Of a stretch of DNA of 33,203 nucleotides, positions 16,537-24,149 are shown piece after piece (position 1 is the first letter of the stretch; every line of letters starts with the position of its first letter). A model generated the notes under the pieces. That model ran no database searches and was not told the origin of the DNA. It saw nothing but the letters and a program-made list of their open reading frames with translations. The DNA comes from JALZAA01 sp035938395 (GTDB lineage: Bacteria > Actinomycetota > Acidimicrobiia > IMCC26256 > JACDBD01): contig DASZGY010000140.1 of assembly GCA_035938395.1 (NCBI GenBank), forward strand, positions 1 to 33,203, written 5' to 3'. Both the position numbers and the translations under genes were made by a program.

Positions 16537-17883
16537 ATGGAACGGCCACTCGACTACGTGCTCCGGACCGTCGAGGAGCGGGGCGTGCGTTTCGTGCGCC
16601 TCTGGTTCACCGACGTGCTCGGCAAGCTCAAGAGCTTCGCGATCACGCCGGCCGAGCTCGAGGGCGCGCTCGAAGAAGGCATGACCTTCGACGGCTCCGC
16701 GATCGAGGGCTACACGCGCGTCCAGGAAGCCGACATGCTCGCCAAGCCCGACCCGGGCACGTTCGAGATCGTGCCCTGGCGCGGCGAGGACGCCCCGGTC
16801 GCGCGCATGTTCTGCGACGTGCACCGTCTCGACGGCGAGCCGTTCGAAGGCGATCCGCGCCACGTCCTCAAGCGAAACCTCGAGCGCGCCCGTGAGAAGG
16901 GGTTCACCTTCTACGCCGGTCCGGAGATGGAGTTCTTCTACTTCAAGTCGCAGCGGACGCCCGAGCCACTCGACGACGCGTCGTATTTCGACCTCACGCA
17001 GTTGGACATGGTGAGCGAGCTGCGCAAGCAGACGATCATCACACTCGAGGCCATGGGCATCCCCGTCGAGTACAGCTTCCACGAGCTCGGCCCGAGCCAG
17101 CACGAGATCGACCTTCGTTACACGGACGCGCTCACGATGGCGGACAACGTGATGACGTTCCGTCTCGTGGTGAAGGAGGTCGCGCAGGATCTCGGTGTGT
17201 ACGCCACGTTCATGCCCAAGCCGCTGGCGCACGCGTTCGGGTCCGGGATGCACACGCACCTCTCGCTGTTCGAAGGCGACGTCAACGCGTTCCACGATCC
17301 CGGCGATAACGCCGGGCTCTCGAAGGTCGGCAAGAACTTCATCGCCGGCCTCCTGCGTCACGCTCCCGAGATCACGGCGGTGACGAACCAGTGGGTGAAC
17401 TCGTACAAGCGCCTGGCGATCAACAGTGAGGCACCGATCGTCGGCTACGAGGCGCCGACCTACGTGTGCTGGGCTCGGAACAACCGCTCGGCGCTGGTAC
17501 GCGTGCCGCTGGCGAAGAAGGGAAAGGAGGACTCGACCCGGATCGAGTTCCGCTCCCCCGATCCCGCCTGCAACCCGTACCTCGCGTTCAGCCTGATGCT
17601 GGCGGCGGGCCTGAAGGGCGTCGACGAGGGCTACGAGCTTCCGCCCGAGGCCACCAACAACATCTTCGAGATGACGCCCGAGGAACGGGCGGCGGAGGGC
17701 ATCGACTCCCTGCCGCGATCGCTGGCGGAGGCCGTCGACGTGATGGAGGACTCGGAGCTGGTGGCGGAGGCGCTCGGCGAGCACGTCTTCGAGCACTTCA
17801 TCCGCAACAAGCGCAGCGAGTGGGCGGACTATCGGGGCCAGGTCACCCCGTGGGAGCTCGACCGGTACCTCGGCGCGCTGTGA
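16537..17883 (+). CDS. glnA2: Glutamine synthetase type I, GlnA2-like (no adenylylation tyrosine)
   Basis: Second glutamine synthetase-fold enzyme, 448 residues, like the 446-residue mycobacterial GlnA2. Visible: LWFTDVLGKLKSF, DGSAIEGYTRVQEADM, metal site GPEMEFFYF, MPKPLAHAFGSGMHTHLS and NNRSALVRVP. The adenylylation loop of glnA is replaced here by NNIFEMTPEER, so GlnE cannot modify it in the usual way; it is of the alpha-like type. Such paralogues can have minor glutamine synthetase activity or act in related gamma-glutamyl ligations. ATG 16537 has no clear Shine-Dalgarno. The stop overlaps the start of the next gene (TGATG), tying it to a GlnR-like regulator. Confidence 0.93.
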   Translation: MERPLDYVLRTVEERGVRFVRLWFTDVLGKLKSFAITPAELEGALEEGMTFDGSAIEGYTRVQEADMLAKPDPGTFEIVPWRGEDAPVARMFCDVHRLDGEPFEGDPRHVLKRNLERAREKGFTFYAGPEMEFFYFKSQRTPEPLDDASYFDLTQLDMVSELRKQTIITLEAMGIPVEYSFHELGPSQHEIDLRYTDALTMADNVMTFRLVVKEVAQDLGVYATFMPKPLAHAFGSGMHTHLSLFEGDVNAFHDPGDNAGLSKVGKNFIAGLLRHAPEITAVTNQWVNSYKRLAINSEAPIVGYEAPTYVCWARNNRSALVRVPLAKKGKEDSTRIEFRSPDPACNPYLAFSLMLAAGLKGVDEGYELPPEATNNIFEMTPEERAAEGIDSLPRSLAEAVDVMEDSELVAEALGEHVFEHFIRNKRSEWADYRGQVTPWELDRYLGAL

Positions 17884-18602
17884 TGATGTCGCCCATCACC
17901 GAGCCGTTCCTCGTCTTCCCGGACCCGCCGCCGGCTCTGCTCGCGCAGACGCTCGACCTCGCCGGCTATCCGTGGAAGGCGGTCTCGAACGCCTCGATCG
18001 CCGCGCAGCACGAGCCTTCCGACGGGTGGGCGGGCGCGGTCATTTGCGCCGACGACGACCCCGAGGGTGCGTTCGGGATCTGCCGTTCGCTGCGAAAGCG
18101 GGACGCACCGCTCGAGCCGATCCTCCTGCTCGTCTCGGGCGCGCAGCTCGCCGAGCTCGAGATGCGCGAAGACGTTTTCGACGACTTCTGTCTCGCGCCG
18201 TTCCACCCGAGGGAGCTCGAGGCTCGCCTGCGACACCTTCATTGGCGGACGGGTCGGACGACGCGGCCCGAGGTGGTCGAGTACAGCGACCTCGTCCTGA
18301 ACCTCGAGACCTACCAGGCCGCGATGGGCGGCCGACCGCTCGACCTCACGTACATGGAGTACGAGCTCCTGCGCTTCTTCACCACCCACCCGGGCAAGGT
18401 ATTCACCCGCGAGCAGCTCCTGTCGCGGGTGTGGGGGTACGAGTACTACGGCGGGGCACGGACCGTCGACGTCCACGTCCGCCGTCTGCGGGCCAAGCTC
18501 GGGGAGGAGCGAGCCGGGCTCATCCAGACCGTGCGGTCGGTCGGATACCGGTTCGGCCAGGGCCGCTCGGTGCCCGGTGGGGATGGCGCGCCCGGGCAGT
18601 AG
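17883..18602 (+). CDS. Orphan OmpR-family regulator, GlnR-like, with degenerate receiver
   Basis: DNA-binding regulator of 239 residues. The C-terminal winged helix (about 131-226) is intact and close to GlnR: RPLDLTYMEYELLRFF, HPGKVFTREQLLSRVWGY, RTVDVHVRRLRAKLG and VRSVGYRF. The N-terminal receiver has lost key residues: the acidic pair is FPD (12-14) rather than D-D, the phosphoacceptor position aligns with Cys55/Ala56 in VICADDD, and the conserved Lys is Ala105 in LAPF. It therefore should not be a normal phospho-acceptor. No histidine kinase lies nearby. Start ATG 17883 overlaps the glnA2 stop; ATG 17886 is equally possible. By position and similarity it is the likely nitrogen regulator here; that is inference. 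Confidence 0.9.
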   Translation: MMSPITEPFLVFPDPPPALLAQTLDLAGYPWKAVSNASIAAQHEPSDGWAGAVICADDDPEGAFGICRSLRKRDAPLEPILLLVSGAQLAELEMREDVFDDFCLAPFHPRELEARLRHLHWRTGRTTRPEVVEYSDLVLNLETYQAAMGGRPLDLTYMEYELLRFFTTHPGKVFTREQLLSRVWGYEYYGGARTVDVHVRRLRAKLGEERAGLIQTVRSVGYRFGQGRSVPGGDGAPGQ

Positions 18603-18612
18603 CGGGCGAAGC

Positions 18613-18639
18613 TTGTGAGCTCGTACGAGCGGGTACAAC
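18613..18639 (+). promoter_or_regulatory. Candidate promoter with 12-nt palindrome before the kinase gene
   Basis: A perfect palindrome GCTCGTACGAGC (18619-18630) lies between TTGTGA (18613-18618) and TACAAC (18634-18639). The 15-nt spacing is short for a sigma-70 promoter, so the elements may not be functional as paired; the palindrome is the firmer observation. It lies 47-67 nt before the kinase start. Confidence 0.35.
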
Positions 18640-18685
18640 TAGGCGCTCAGGCAGCAGGCCCAGGCGGCAGGTCCCAAGGCGCTCG

Positions 18686-19912
18686 ATGATCGCGACCCAC
18701 ACCATCCTCCAGTCCCGATACCGCATCGACGACCTCATCGACCGCGGCGGAATGGCCGACGTGTACCGGGGCCGGGATGTGCGCCTCGAGCGCGACGTGG
18801 CGGTGAAGGTGCTCCGCGAGGTCGAGCACGAGCGTCGCTTCGCCGCCGAGGCCCAAACCCTGGCGCGGCTGCAGCATCCGAATCTCGTCCGTCTGCTCGA
18901 CGCCGGCACGGACAACGGCGACGCCTTCCTCGTCCTCGAGCTGCTCGGCGGGGCGACGGTACGAGAGCTGCTGGACGGCGGCGCGCTCCCGTCGGACCGG
19001 GTGGCCCGAATCGGCGGCGAGACCGCCACCGCGCTCGCCTACATCCATCGCCAAGGCATCGTGCATCGCGACGTGAAGCCGTCGAACCTCATGCTCGACG
19101 ACTACGGCTCGATCCGGCTGGCCGACTTCGGCATCGCCCGCCTCCTCGGCGGTACGAGGATCACCGGCACCCACCAGGCGATCGGCACGATGGCGTACAT
19201 CGCACCCGAGCAGCTCGAAGGGGGCGAGGTCGGGCCGCCGACCGACGTCTACTCGCTCGGGCTCGTCCTCATCGAGTCCCTCACCGGCCGGCGCGGGTTC
19301 GACGGACCGCCCGCCGAGGCGGCGGCAGCGCGGCTGTCGCGCGACCCGGACATCCCGGCCGCGCTCCCGGGTGGCTGGCCGGGGATGTTGGGCGCGATGA
19401 CCGCGCGCGACCCGCGCGCCCGTCCGAGCGCCGCCGCCGTCCGGGACCACCTCGCGGGCCGGACTGCCGACCGGGCGGCGGGGCTCGCGACCGCGCCCGT
19501 CGTGGCCGCGGCCGTCGCGTCGACGGGCCCGGGCGGCACCGCGACGATGCCGGCCACGCCGGTGCGCACCGAGGTGCGGCCGTCGCCCGTGGCGCCCGCG
19601 CGCCGCCGGCGCCGGTGGCCGTGGGCCATGGGCCTGCTCGTCGCGGCGCTGATGGCCGGGGCGGCCGTTGCCGGTTTCGCCGCGTACAACGCCGGCTCGG
19701 AGGGTGGTTCACCCCCCGCCGCCACGACCGGCGCCGCGCCCGTGACGACGTTTGCACCGCCGACGACGCTTCCGCCCCCGACGGCTCCGCCCACGACCCT
19801 GCCGCCGCCCGACAACCGCGGGAAGGGTGACGGCGGCGGGGCGGACAAGCAGTTCAGGAAGTGGCTCGAGGAGCTGCGAAAGCAGTTCGAAGAGGCGCAG
19901 AACGGCGGCTGA
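18686..19912 (+). CDS. Transmembrane Ser/Thr protein kinase (PknB-type)
   Basis: Eukaryotic-like protein kinase of 408 residues. The cytoplasmic kinase domain (about 12-270) has the glycine loop DRGGMADVY, Lys41 (VAVKVL), HRDVKPSN (Asp129, Lys131, Asn134), DFG (147-149) and APE (173-175). A Pro/Ala/Thr juxtamembrane linker, an Arg run and one transmembrane helix (about 310-332, MGLLVAALMAGAAVAGF) follow. The outer part is a Pro/Thr-rich stalk ending in a charged helix (KQFRKWLEELRKQFEEAQ), without PASTA repeats, so peptidoglycan sensing is not suggested. ATG 18686 is used because the kinase fold begins there; AAGG is 6 nt upstream. It lies 83 nt after the GlnR-like regulator on the same strand; a target relationship is possible but unproven. 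Confidence 0.95.
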   Translation: MIATHTILQSRYRIDDLIDRGGMADVYRGRDVRLERDVAVKVLREVEHERRFAAEAQTLARLQHPNLVRLLDAGTDNGDAFLVLELLGGATVRELLDGGALPSDRVARIGGETATALAYIHRQGIVHRDVKPSNLMLDDYGSIRLADFGIARLLGGTRITGTHQAIGTMAYIAPEQLEGGEVGPPTDVYSLGLVLIESLTGRRGFDGPPAEAAAARLSRDPDIPAALPGGWPGMLGAMTARDPRARPSAAAVRDHLAGRTADRAAGLATAPVVAAAVASTGPGGTATMPATPVRTEVRPSPVAPARRRRRWPWAMGLLVAALMAGAAVAGFAAYNAGSEGGSPPAATTGAAPVTTFAPPTTLPPPTAPPTTLPPPDNRGKGDGGGADKQFRKWLEELRKQFEEAQNGG

Positions 19913-19927
19913 CGCCCACGGAGCTGG

Positions 19928-20071
19928 CTAAGCCGCGTCGCCCTGGTGGCGTCGGTCGGCGTCGTCAGACGAGACCCAGCCGAACAGTGCGCTCCAGATC
20001 GCGCCGCCGAACATGATCGCGACCGGCGCGACCAGCACCATCACGACGATCATCACCACCGCGCCGAGCAC
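19928..20071 (-). CDS. Small single-span membrane protein (47 aa)
   Basis: A short frame from GTG 20071 with one long hydrophobic segment (LGAVVMIVVMVLVAPVAIMFGG), then AIWSALFGWVSSDD and a hydrophilic tail. The composition is that of a genuine membrane peptide rather than an antisense shadow, and the region has no other gene. The frame continues upstream but becomes Arg/Ser/Pro-rich and unlikely. No Shine-Dalgarno; GATAAC lies 9 nt before the GTG, so a leaderless start is possible. Function unknown. Confidence 0.45.
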   Translation of the reverse strand: MLGAVVMIVVMVLVAPVAIMFGGAIWSALFGWVSSDDADRRHQGDAA

Positions 20072-20106
20072 GGCAAGGACGTTATCTGACCGACTCGGAG
20101 TGACGC

Positions 20107-20135
20107 TTGACGTCAGCAACACCTCAGCGGAGCAT
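20107..20135 (+). promoter_or_regulatory. Candidate promoter for the membrane protein at 20179
   Basis: TTGACG (20107-20112), 17 nt, then GAGCAT (20130-20135): a good -35 with a weak -10, about 43 nt before the start codon. The -35 overlaps the palindrome TGACGTCA (20108-20115), a possible regulator site. Confidence 0.3.
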
Positions 20136-20178
20136 GACCCGGGCGGCGCGGGTGTCGTGCCCCCCAAGGAGGCACGAC

Positions 20179-20880
20179 ATGGATGATCTGAAGTGGGAGC
20201 GTTACGGCGCCGCCGCGGGCGTGTTGTTCGTGGTCCTCGTGGTGGTCGGAGCGCTGATCGGGGGCTCTCCGCCGAGCCCGGACGACTCCGTCCGGAAGAT
20301 CGCGACGTACTACACGGACCACACGGCCGCGATAAAGACCGGGGCGTTCCTGACCGGTCTCGGCAGCGCGGCGTTCCTGTGGTTCCTCGGAAGCCTCTGG
20401 AGCATGCTGCGCCGCTCCGAGGACACACGGCGGCTGGCGACCATCGCGATCGGGGGCGGCATCGTCGGCTTGATCACCGCGATCACGGCGTTCGCGTTGA
20501 ACGCCACCGTCGCACTCGCCATCGATTCCACTGGGGCGACCGCGGGGGTCAACCCCAAGTTCATCTACCTGCTGTCGGGAACGGTCGGTGGGATGGGCAA
20601 CTTCGGGATCGCCGTCCTCGTCGCCGCGACCGGCGTCGCTGCCCTGCGTACCGGTGTGTTCCCCGCCCCGTTGGGGTGGGCGAGCCTCGTGATCGCACTG
20701 GGCTGGATCGTCAGCGGTCTCGTGGTGGTGACGGACTCCGGGGCGATCTTCGCGGTCGGGTTCATCGTGTTCCTGGTCTGGCTGATCTGGGTGCTCGTGA
20801 TCAGCTTCTTCATGTTCCGGCCGCCTGAGGAGGCGGCTCCGGCGGCGCCTGCGGCGCCGGCGACGCCGTCAACGGCGTAG
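20179..20880 (+). CDS. Multi-span membrane protein of unknown function
   Basis: 233 residues from ATG 20179, which has AAGGAGG seven nucleotides upstream. About six hydrophobic segments are visible: GVLFVVLVVVGALIGG, TGAFLTGLGSAAFLWFLG, IAIGGGIVGLITAITAFAL, GTVGGMGNFGIAVLVAATG, LGWASLVIALGWIVSGLV and VGFIVFLVWLIWVLVISFF. The first loop (PPSPDDSVRKIATYYTDH) is characteristic of a group of actinobacterial DUF4386-like membrane proteins; no biochemical role is known to me. The tail is a Pro/Ala repeat (PAAPAAPATP). Its last 12 bases overlap the 3' end of the convergent molybdo-protein gene. Confidence 0.85.
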   Translation: MDDLKWERYGAAAGVLFVVLVVVGALIGGSPPSPDDSVRKIATYYTDHTAAIKTGAFLTGLGSAAFLWFLGSLWSMLRRSEDTRRLATIAIGGGIVGLITAITAFALNATVALAIDSTGATAGVNPKFIYLLSGTVGGMGNFGIAVLVAATGVAALRTGVFPAPLGWASLVIALGWIVSGLVVVTDSGAIFAVGFIVFLVWLIWVLVISFFMFRPPEEAAPAAPAAPATPSTA

Positions 20881-22611
20881 ACGACGGGCGGCGCGCGTCC
20901 CGCGGGCTGGAAACGCCTCGGGGCGCGCGCCCTCCGCGCGTGTGACGGCGTTCCACGCCGCGGCGGCGACCGCCGCGAACACGGCGTCAGATGAACGGGG
21001 CCGCGGCGCGCCGTCGTCGGCGACGACGGTGACGTCGATGGCCGGCGTGTCCTTGGCCCGGATCACGCCGAAGGACCTGATCGTCAGGTCGTGGACCTCG
21101 CCGGTGTCGGGATCGACCGCGATGCCCTCGCTGAGCACCCAGCCCAGGGCCATGTGCGCGGCGCCGATCGCGTACGAGCGGACCACGACCTCGTCCAGTG
21201 CGTCCCCGGGGTCGACGCGGACCTCGACACGATCGAGCGCGCCCGAGCCGTCGAGATGGACGCGGGCGCCGGCACAGGCGCCGCCGGGCGCGGCTGCACA
21301 CGAGTCGAGGAGCACGCCGGCGGCGCGATCGTCGGCGACGAGGTCTGCTCGATCGGCTCCCGCTTCGTCGAGCGCACCCTCGACCAGCACGGCGAGCTCG
21401 GCGATGCCGACCGCCCGCAGATGGGTTCCGACCGGCGGGCCGGCGACGGGCGCCGACTCCCATTGCTGCCGGATCTCGAGTCGATAGGGCGTGATGCCGG
21501 CGGCGAAGGCGCCGGCGGCGCCGTCGACCACGCGACCGCGAACATCTACCGCGTCGCCGTCGTACAACGCGGCCGCTCCCATCGGCGGGCGCTTGGGGCC
21601 GAGACGCACAACGTCCTCTCGCGAGAACACGACACGGACAGTGCGGTCGAGACGGTCGGCCAGGGCTCGGGCCGCGGTCGGGACGGGCGAGGACTCCTTC
21701 CCCCCGAACGCGCCTCCGTTGGCAAGCGGAGTCGACGGCTCGCCGCCCGGATCGCACCACGACGCGTCCGGCTCGAGATAGGCGGGCTCGACCCAGCCGG
21801 TGGCGAGGCGAACACCGCCGGGAGGGAGGTCGGGCGGCGGCAACGGCGGGCGCTCGTCGATCGTCGTGCGCCGGCCCTGGACCTTTCCCGCCTCCGCGCG
21901 CGCCTCGGCCAACGATTCCGCCACCACCCAACGCATGCCGGCGGCGTCGACGGCGCCGGCGACTGTTCCCTGCGGGCAGGGCACCGCGACGAGCGCGTCG
22001 CGCGGAGCGACGTCGTCGGCGAAGCCGCCGCCACCGAGGGGCACGTCGATGCCGACGCGCTGGCGGCCGCCCCCTTCGAGCTCGGCCCGTTGCGCGGCGG
22101 CCTCGAGATCGGCCCGCGACGCCGCAACGCGACCGGACTCCGCGCCGTCGATCACTTGGGACGCCGCCGCGTCGATCGCCTCGTACACGGTCTGCCAGCC
22201 CGTGCACCGGCACAGGTGCGCGGCGAGCCCGCGATCGACGTCGGCACGTCGGGTGCGGCCCTTGGCGAGCAACGACGCGGCACGCATCACGATCCCCGGT
22301 GTGCAGAACCCGCACTGCGATCCGCCCGTGCCGACGAACGAGCCGGCGAGCGCGTCCCGCGTGGCAGAGTCGAGCCCTTCGACGGTGGTCACAGCGCGAC
22401 CGTCGACCCGGACCGCCGGCGTCACGCAAGCCACGCGCGCGTCACCGTCGACGAGCACCGTGCAGCAGCCGCACTGGCCCTGCGGCGCGCACCCGTCCTT
22501 GGCCGACACGAGCCCGAGCCGCTCGCGCAGCACGGACAGCAGCGACTCGCCGGGAGCGACGCCGACCTCCACCGGTGCGCCGTTGCACACGAAGCCGACC
22601 CGATCGGACAT
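20869..22611 (-). CDS. Xanthine-dehydrogenase-like [2Fe-2S] subunit fused to a reduced molybdopterin domain
   Basis: 580 residues from ATG 22611. Residues 1-80 are a plant-type [2Fe-2S] ferredoxin domain (Cys41, Cys47, Cys50, Cys62); 85-150 are the second four-helix [2Fe-2S] domain (Cys100, Cys103 in QCGFC; Cys134, Cys136 in LCRCTGW). From about 190 on it resembles XdhB/CoxL large subunits, but in only about 390 residues rather than 750: ANGGAFGGKES (297-307, the GGxFGGK loop), VRVVFSRED, then a late AAHMALGWVLSEG block. The hammerhead domain is mostly gone, the A-R-G loop reads HLRAVGIAE, and the terminal catalytic G-x-G-E segment is replaced by PRPRSSDAVF. Fe-S binding looks intact; molybdopterin catalysis looks doubtful. 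AGGA lies upstream of the start. Could be an internally deleted enzyme. Confidence 0.85.
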   Translation of the reverse strand: MSDRVGFVCNGAPVEVGVAPGESLLSVLRERLGLVSAKDGCAPQGQCGCCTVLVDGDARVACVTPAVRVDGRAVTTVEGLDSATRDALAGSFVGTGGSQCGFCTPGIVMRAASLLAKGRTRRADVDRGLAAHLCRCTGWQTVYEAIDAAASQVIDGAESGRVAASRADLEAAAQRAELEGGGRQRVGIDVPLGGGGFADDVAPRDALVAVPCPQGTVAGAVDAAGMRWVVAESLAEARAEAGKVQGRRTTIDERPPLPPPDLPPGGVRLATGWVEPAYLEPDASWCDPGGEPSTPLANGGAFGGKESSPVPTAARALADRLDRTVRVVFSREDVVRLGPKRPPMGAAALYDGDAVDVRGRVVDGAAGAFAAGITPYRLEIRQQWESAPVAGPPVGTHLRAVGIAELAVLVEGALDEAGADRADLVADDRAAGVLLDSCAAAPGGACAGARVHLDGSGALDRVEVRVDPGDALDEVVVRSYAIGAAHMALGWVLSEGIAVDPDTGEVHDLTIRSFGVIRAKDTPAIDVTVVADDGAPRPRSSDAVFAAVAAAAWNAVTRAEGARPEAFPARGTRAARRLRR

Positions 22612-22639
22612 CACGTTCCTGGAACGGCAGGATAGGGGC

Positions 22640-23497
22640 ATGCCACCCGTGCCCCTGAGCCGGCGCGCGTTCCTGGCCGCCAGCGGCGGGCTCCTGCTCG
22701 CGGCGGCTTGCGGCGGTTCCGGGGGCGGAGGGTCCAGTGCCAACGGCAAGGGACTCTCCGCGTTGCTGCTCGCCAGCGATCTCTACGCGTCTCCGAACCC
22801 GCAGCGCATCGCCTTCGCGCTCTCCGAAGGGCCCAAGTACGCGTCGGGACCCCCGGCCAAGCTCGCCTTCGGTCAGGGTCGGGCACTCGGCGCACCCGTC
22901 GACACCGTCCTGCATGCTCGCGGCTTGCCCAAGGCCCGCGGCATCTATACCGCCGACGTGACGCTGCCGCAGTCCGGGCCCTGGGTGGGCGTCGTGCAGG
23001 TGAAGCAGAACGGTCGGCAGCGCAACGCGTCGCTCGCCTTCCAGGTGCAGGACCAGCCGCAGGCGCCCGTCGCCGGGACACCGGCGCCGCGGGCCGCGTC
23101 GCCCACCGTCGCGAACCCGCTCGGCGTCGACCCGATCTGCACCCGCAACCCACCGTGCCCGCTGCACGAGGTGTCGCTGTCGGACGTCATCGGCACCGGG
23201 AAGCCCGTCGCCGCGATGTTCGCGACCCCGGCCCTGTGCCAGTCGCGGTACTGCGGGCCGACGCTCGACGACCTGCTCACCCTCACCGACCAGTACAAGG
23301 ACCGCATCACGTTCGTGCACACCGAGATCTACACGAACCTGACGGGGAGAGACACGACGCCCACGGTCCAGGCGTGGGGCATCCAGACCGAGCCGTGGCT
23401 GTTCGGCGTCGACGCGACCGGCACCGTGGTCTCGCGCCTCGACGGCGCGTTCGGACACGACGAGCAGCAGCAGCTACTCCAGCAGCTGGTGACCTGA
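22640..23497 (+). CDS. Tat-type lipoprotein with thioredoxin-like domain
   Basis: Exported protein of 285 residues. The N-terminus has twin arginines (SRRAF, 7-11), a hydrophobic core and the lipobox LAAAC with Cys24, then a Gly/Ser linker. Residues about 40-140 form a beta-rich domain; about 160-285 look thioredoxin-like: KPVAAMFATPALCQSRYCGP, with Cys200 and Cys205 where the active-site cysteines belong (C-x4-C rather than C-x2-C), then VQAWGIQTEPWLFGVDATGTVV with the cis-Pro-like TEPW. Two further cysteines (167, 173) precede it. Such proteins act in extracytoplasmic redox or folding; the partner is unknown. ATG 22640 follows a GGATAGGGG stretch. It is only 28 bp from the divergent Fe-S/molybdo gene. 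Confidence 0.88.
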   Translation: MPPVPLSRRAFLAASGGLLLAAACGGSGGGGSSANGKGLSALLLASDLYASPNPQRIAFALSEGPKYASGPPAKLAFGQGRALGAPVDTVLHARGLPKARGIYTADVTLPQSGPWVGVVQVKQNGRQRNASLAFQVQDQPQAPVAGTPAPRAASPTVANPLGVDPICTRNPPCPLHEVSLSDVIGTGKPVAAMFATPALCQSRYCGPTLDDLLTLTDQYKDRITFVHTEIYTNLTGRDTTPTVQAWGIQTEPWLFGVDATGTVVSRLDGAFGHDEQQQLLQQLVT

Positions 23498-23518
23498 CCC
23501 GAACTGGGTTCGGCCGGG

Positions 23519-24025
23519 TTACCGGCCCCGCTTCCGGGTGGTCTTCCTCGCCGTCTTGCGCGTCGACCCCTTCTTGGCGGCCTTGCGCTTCGCCGGCTTG
23601 CGGGCGGCGCGCTTCTTCGTCGTGCGACGCTTGGCGGCCTTCTTCGGAGTCCGCTTCTTGGTCGCGCGCTTCTTCGTGGCGCGCTTCTTCGTCGTCCGCT
23701 TCGCGGCCTTCCGGGTCGTGCGCTTCTTCGTCGTGCGCTTGGCTGCCTTGCGCTTCGCGGGCTTGCGCGCCGTCTTCTTCTTGGCGGTCGCCCGCTTCTT
23801 CGCCGGCTTGCGCGCGGTCTTCTTCTTGGCGGCGGCCTTCTTCTTCTTGACCGCCTTCTTCTTCTTCGCAGGCTTCTCGGCCGGGGCGCTCGGCGCAGCG
23901 GGAGCCGCGGACGGCTCCCACGGCCGAGGCTCGGGACGCGGGGGCGGCGGGGGCCACGTGCTCCCGGAGCTCCCGCCCTGGTCGCCGCCTTCCCCACCGC
24001 CGCTCGGTGGCCACGTAGGTGTCAT
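23519..24025 (-). CDS. Lys/Arg-rich histone-H1-like DNA-binding protein
   Basis: 168 residues from ATG 24025, which has GGGAGG 9 nt upstream. The N-terminal 50 residues are Gly/Pro-rich (TWPPSGGG, PPPPPRPEPRPWEP). The rest is a long run of short basic repeats of the kinds KKRATKK, AAKRTTKK, ARKPAKRKAAKK and ends KTTRKRGR; there is almost no acidic residue after about residue 55. This matches the tails of actinobacterial HupB/Lsr2-partner-like and AlgP-like proteins, and eukaryotic H1. It very probably binds DNA or RNA by charge; no folded HU domain is present. Convergent with the lipoprotein, 21 bp apart. A TAAGGT -10-like box lies 57 nt upstream. Confidence 0.85.
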   Translation of the reverse strand: MTPTWPPSGGGEGGDQGGSSGSTWPPPPPRPEPRPWEPSAAPAAPSAPAEKPAKKKKAVKKKKAAAKKKTARKPAKKRATAKKKTARKPAKRKAAKRTTKKRTTRKAAKRTTKKRATKKRATKKRTPKKAAKRRTTKKRAARKPAKRKAAKKGSTRKTARKTTRKRGR

Positions 24026-24149
24026 GGTCTCGGGCCTCCCTCGGCCAGCGCGGATCGCGCAGTTCGTGAAGTGTCCCGAGAACCTTACGAGGATCACGTC
24101 GCCAGTTCCAGTGTGTGCGCGCAACGACGCGGCGACGGTCAGACGCGAA

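Noticed and set aside
20869..22611. Calling the molybdo-fusion gene a pseudogene
   Set aside because: The frame is uninterrupted for 580 codons with normal codon use and an intact Fe-S half, so I annotate it as a gene with reduced C-terminal domain.
23540..23880. Short-period repeat that could be mistaken for a CRISPR array or minisatellite
   Set aside because: The periodicity is that of coding repeats for Lys/Arg/Ala/Thr runs in a basic protein; spacers and identical repeats are absent.
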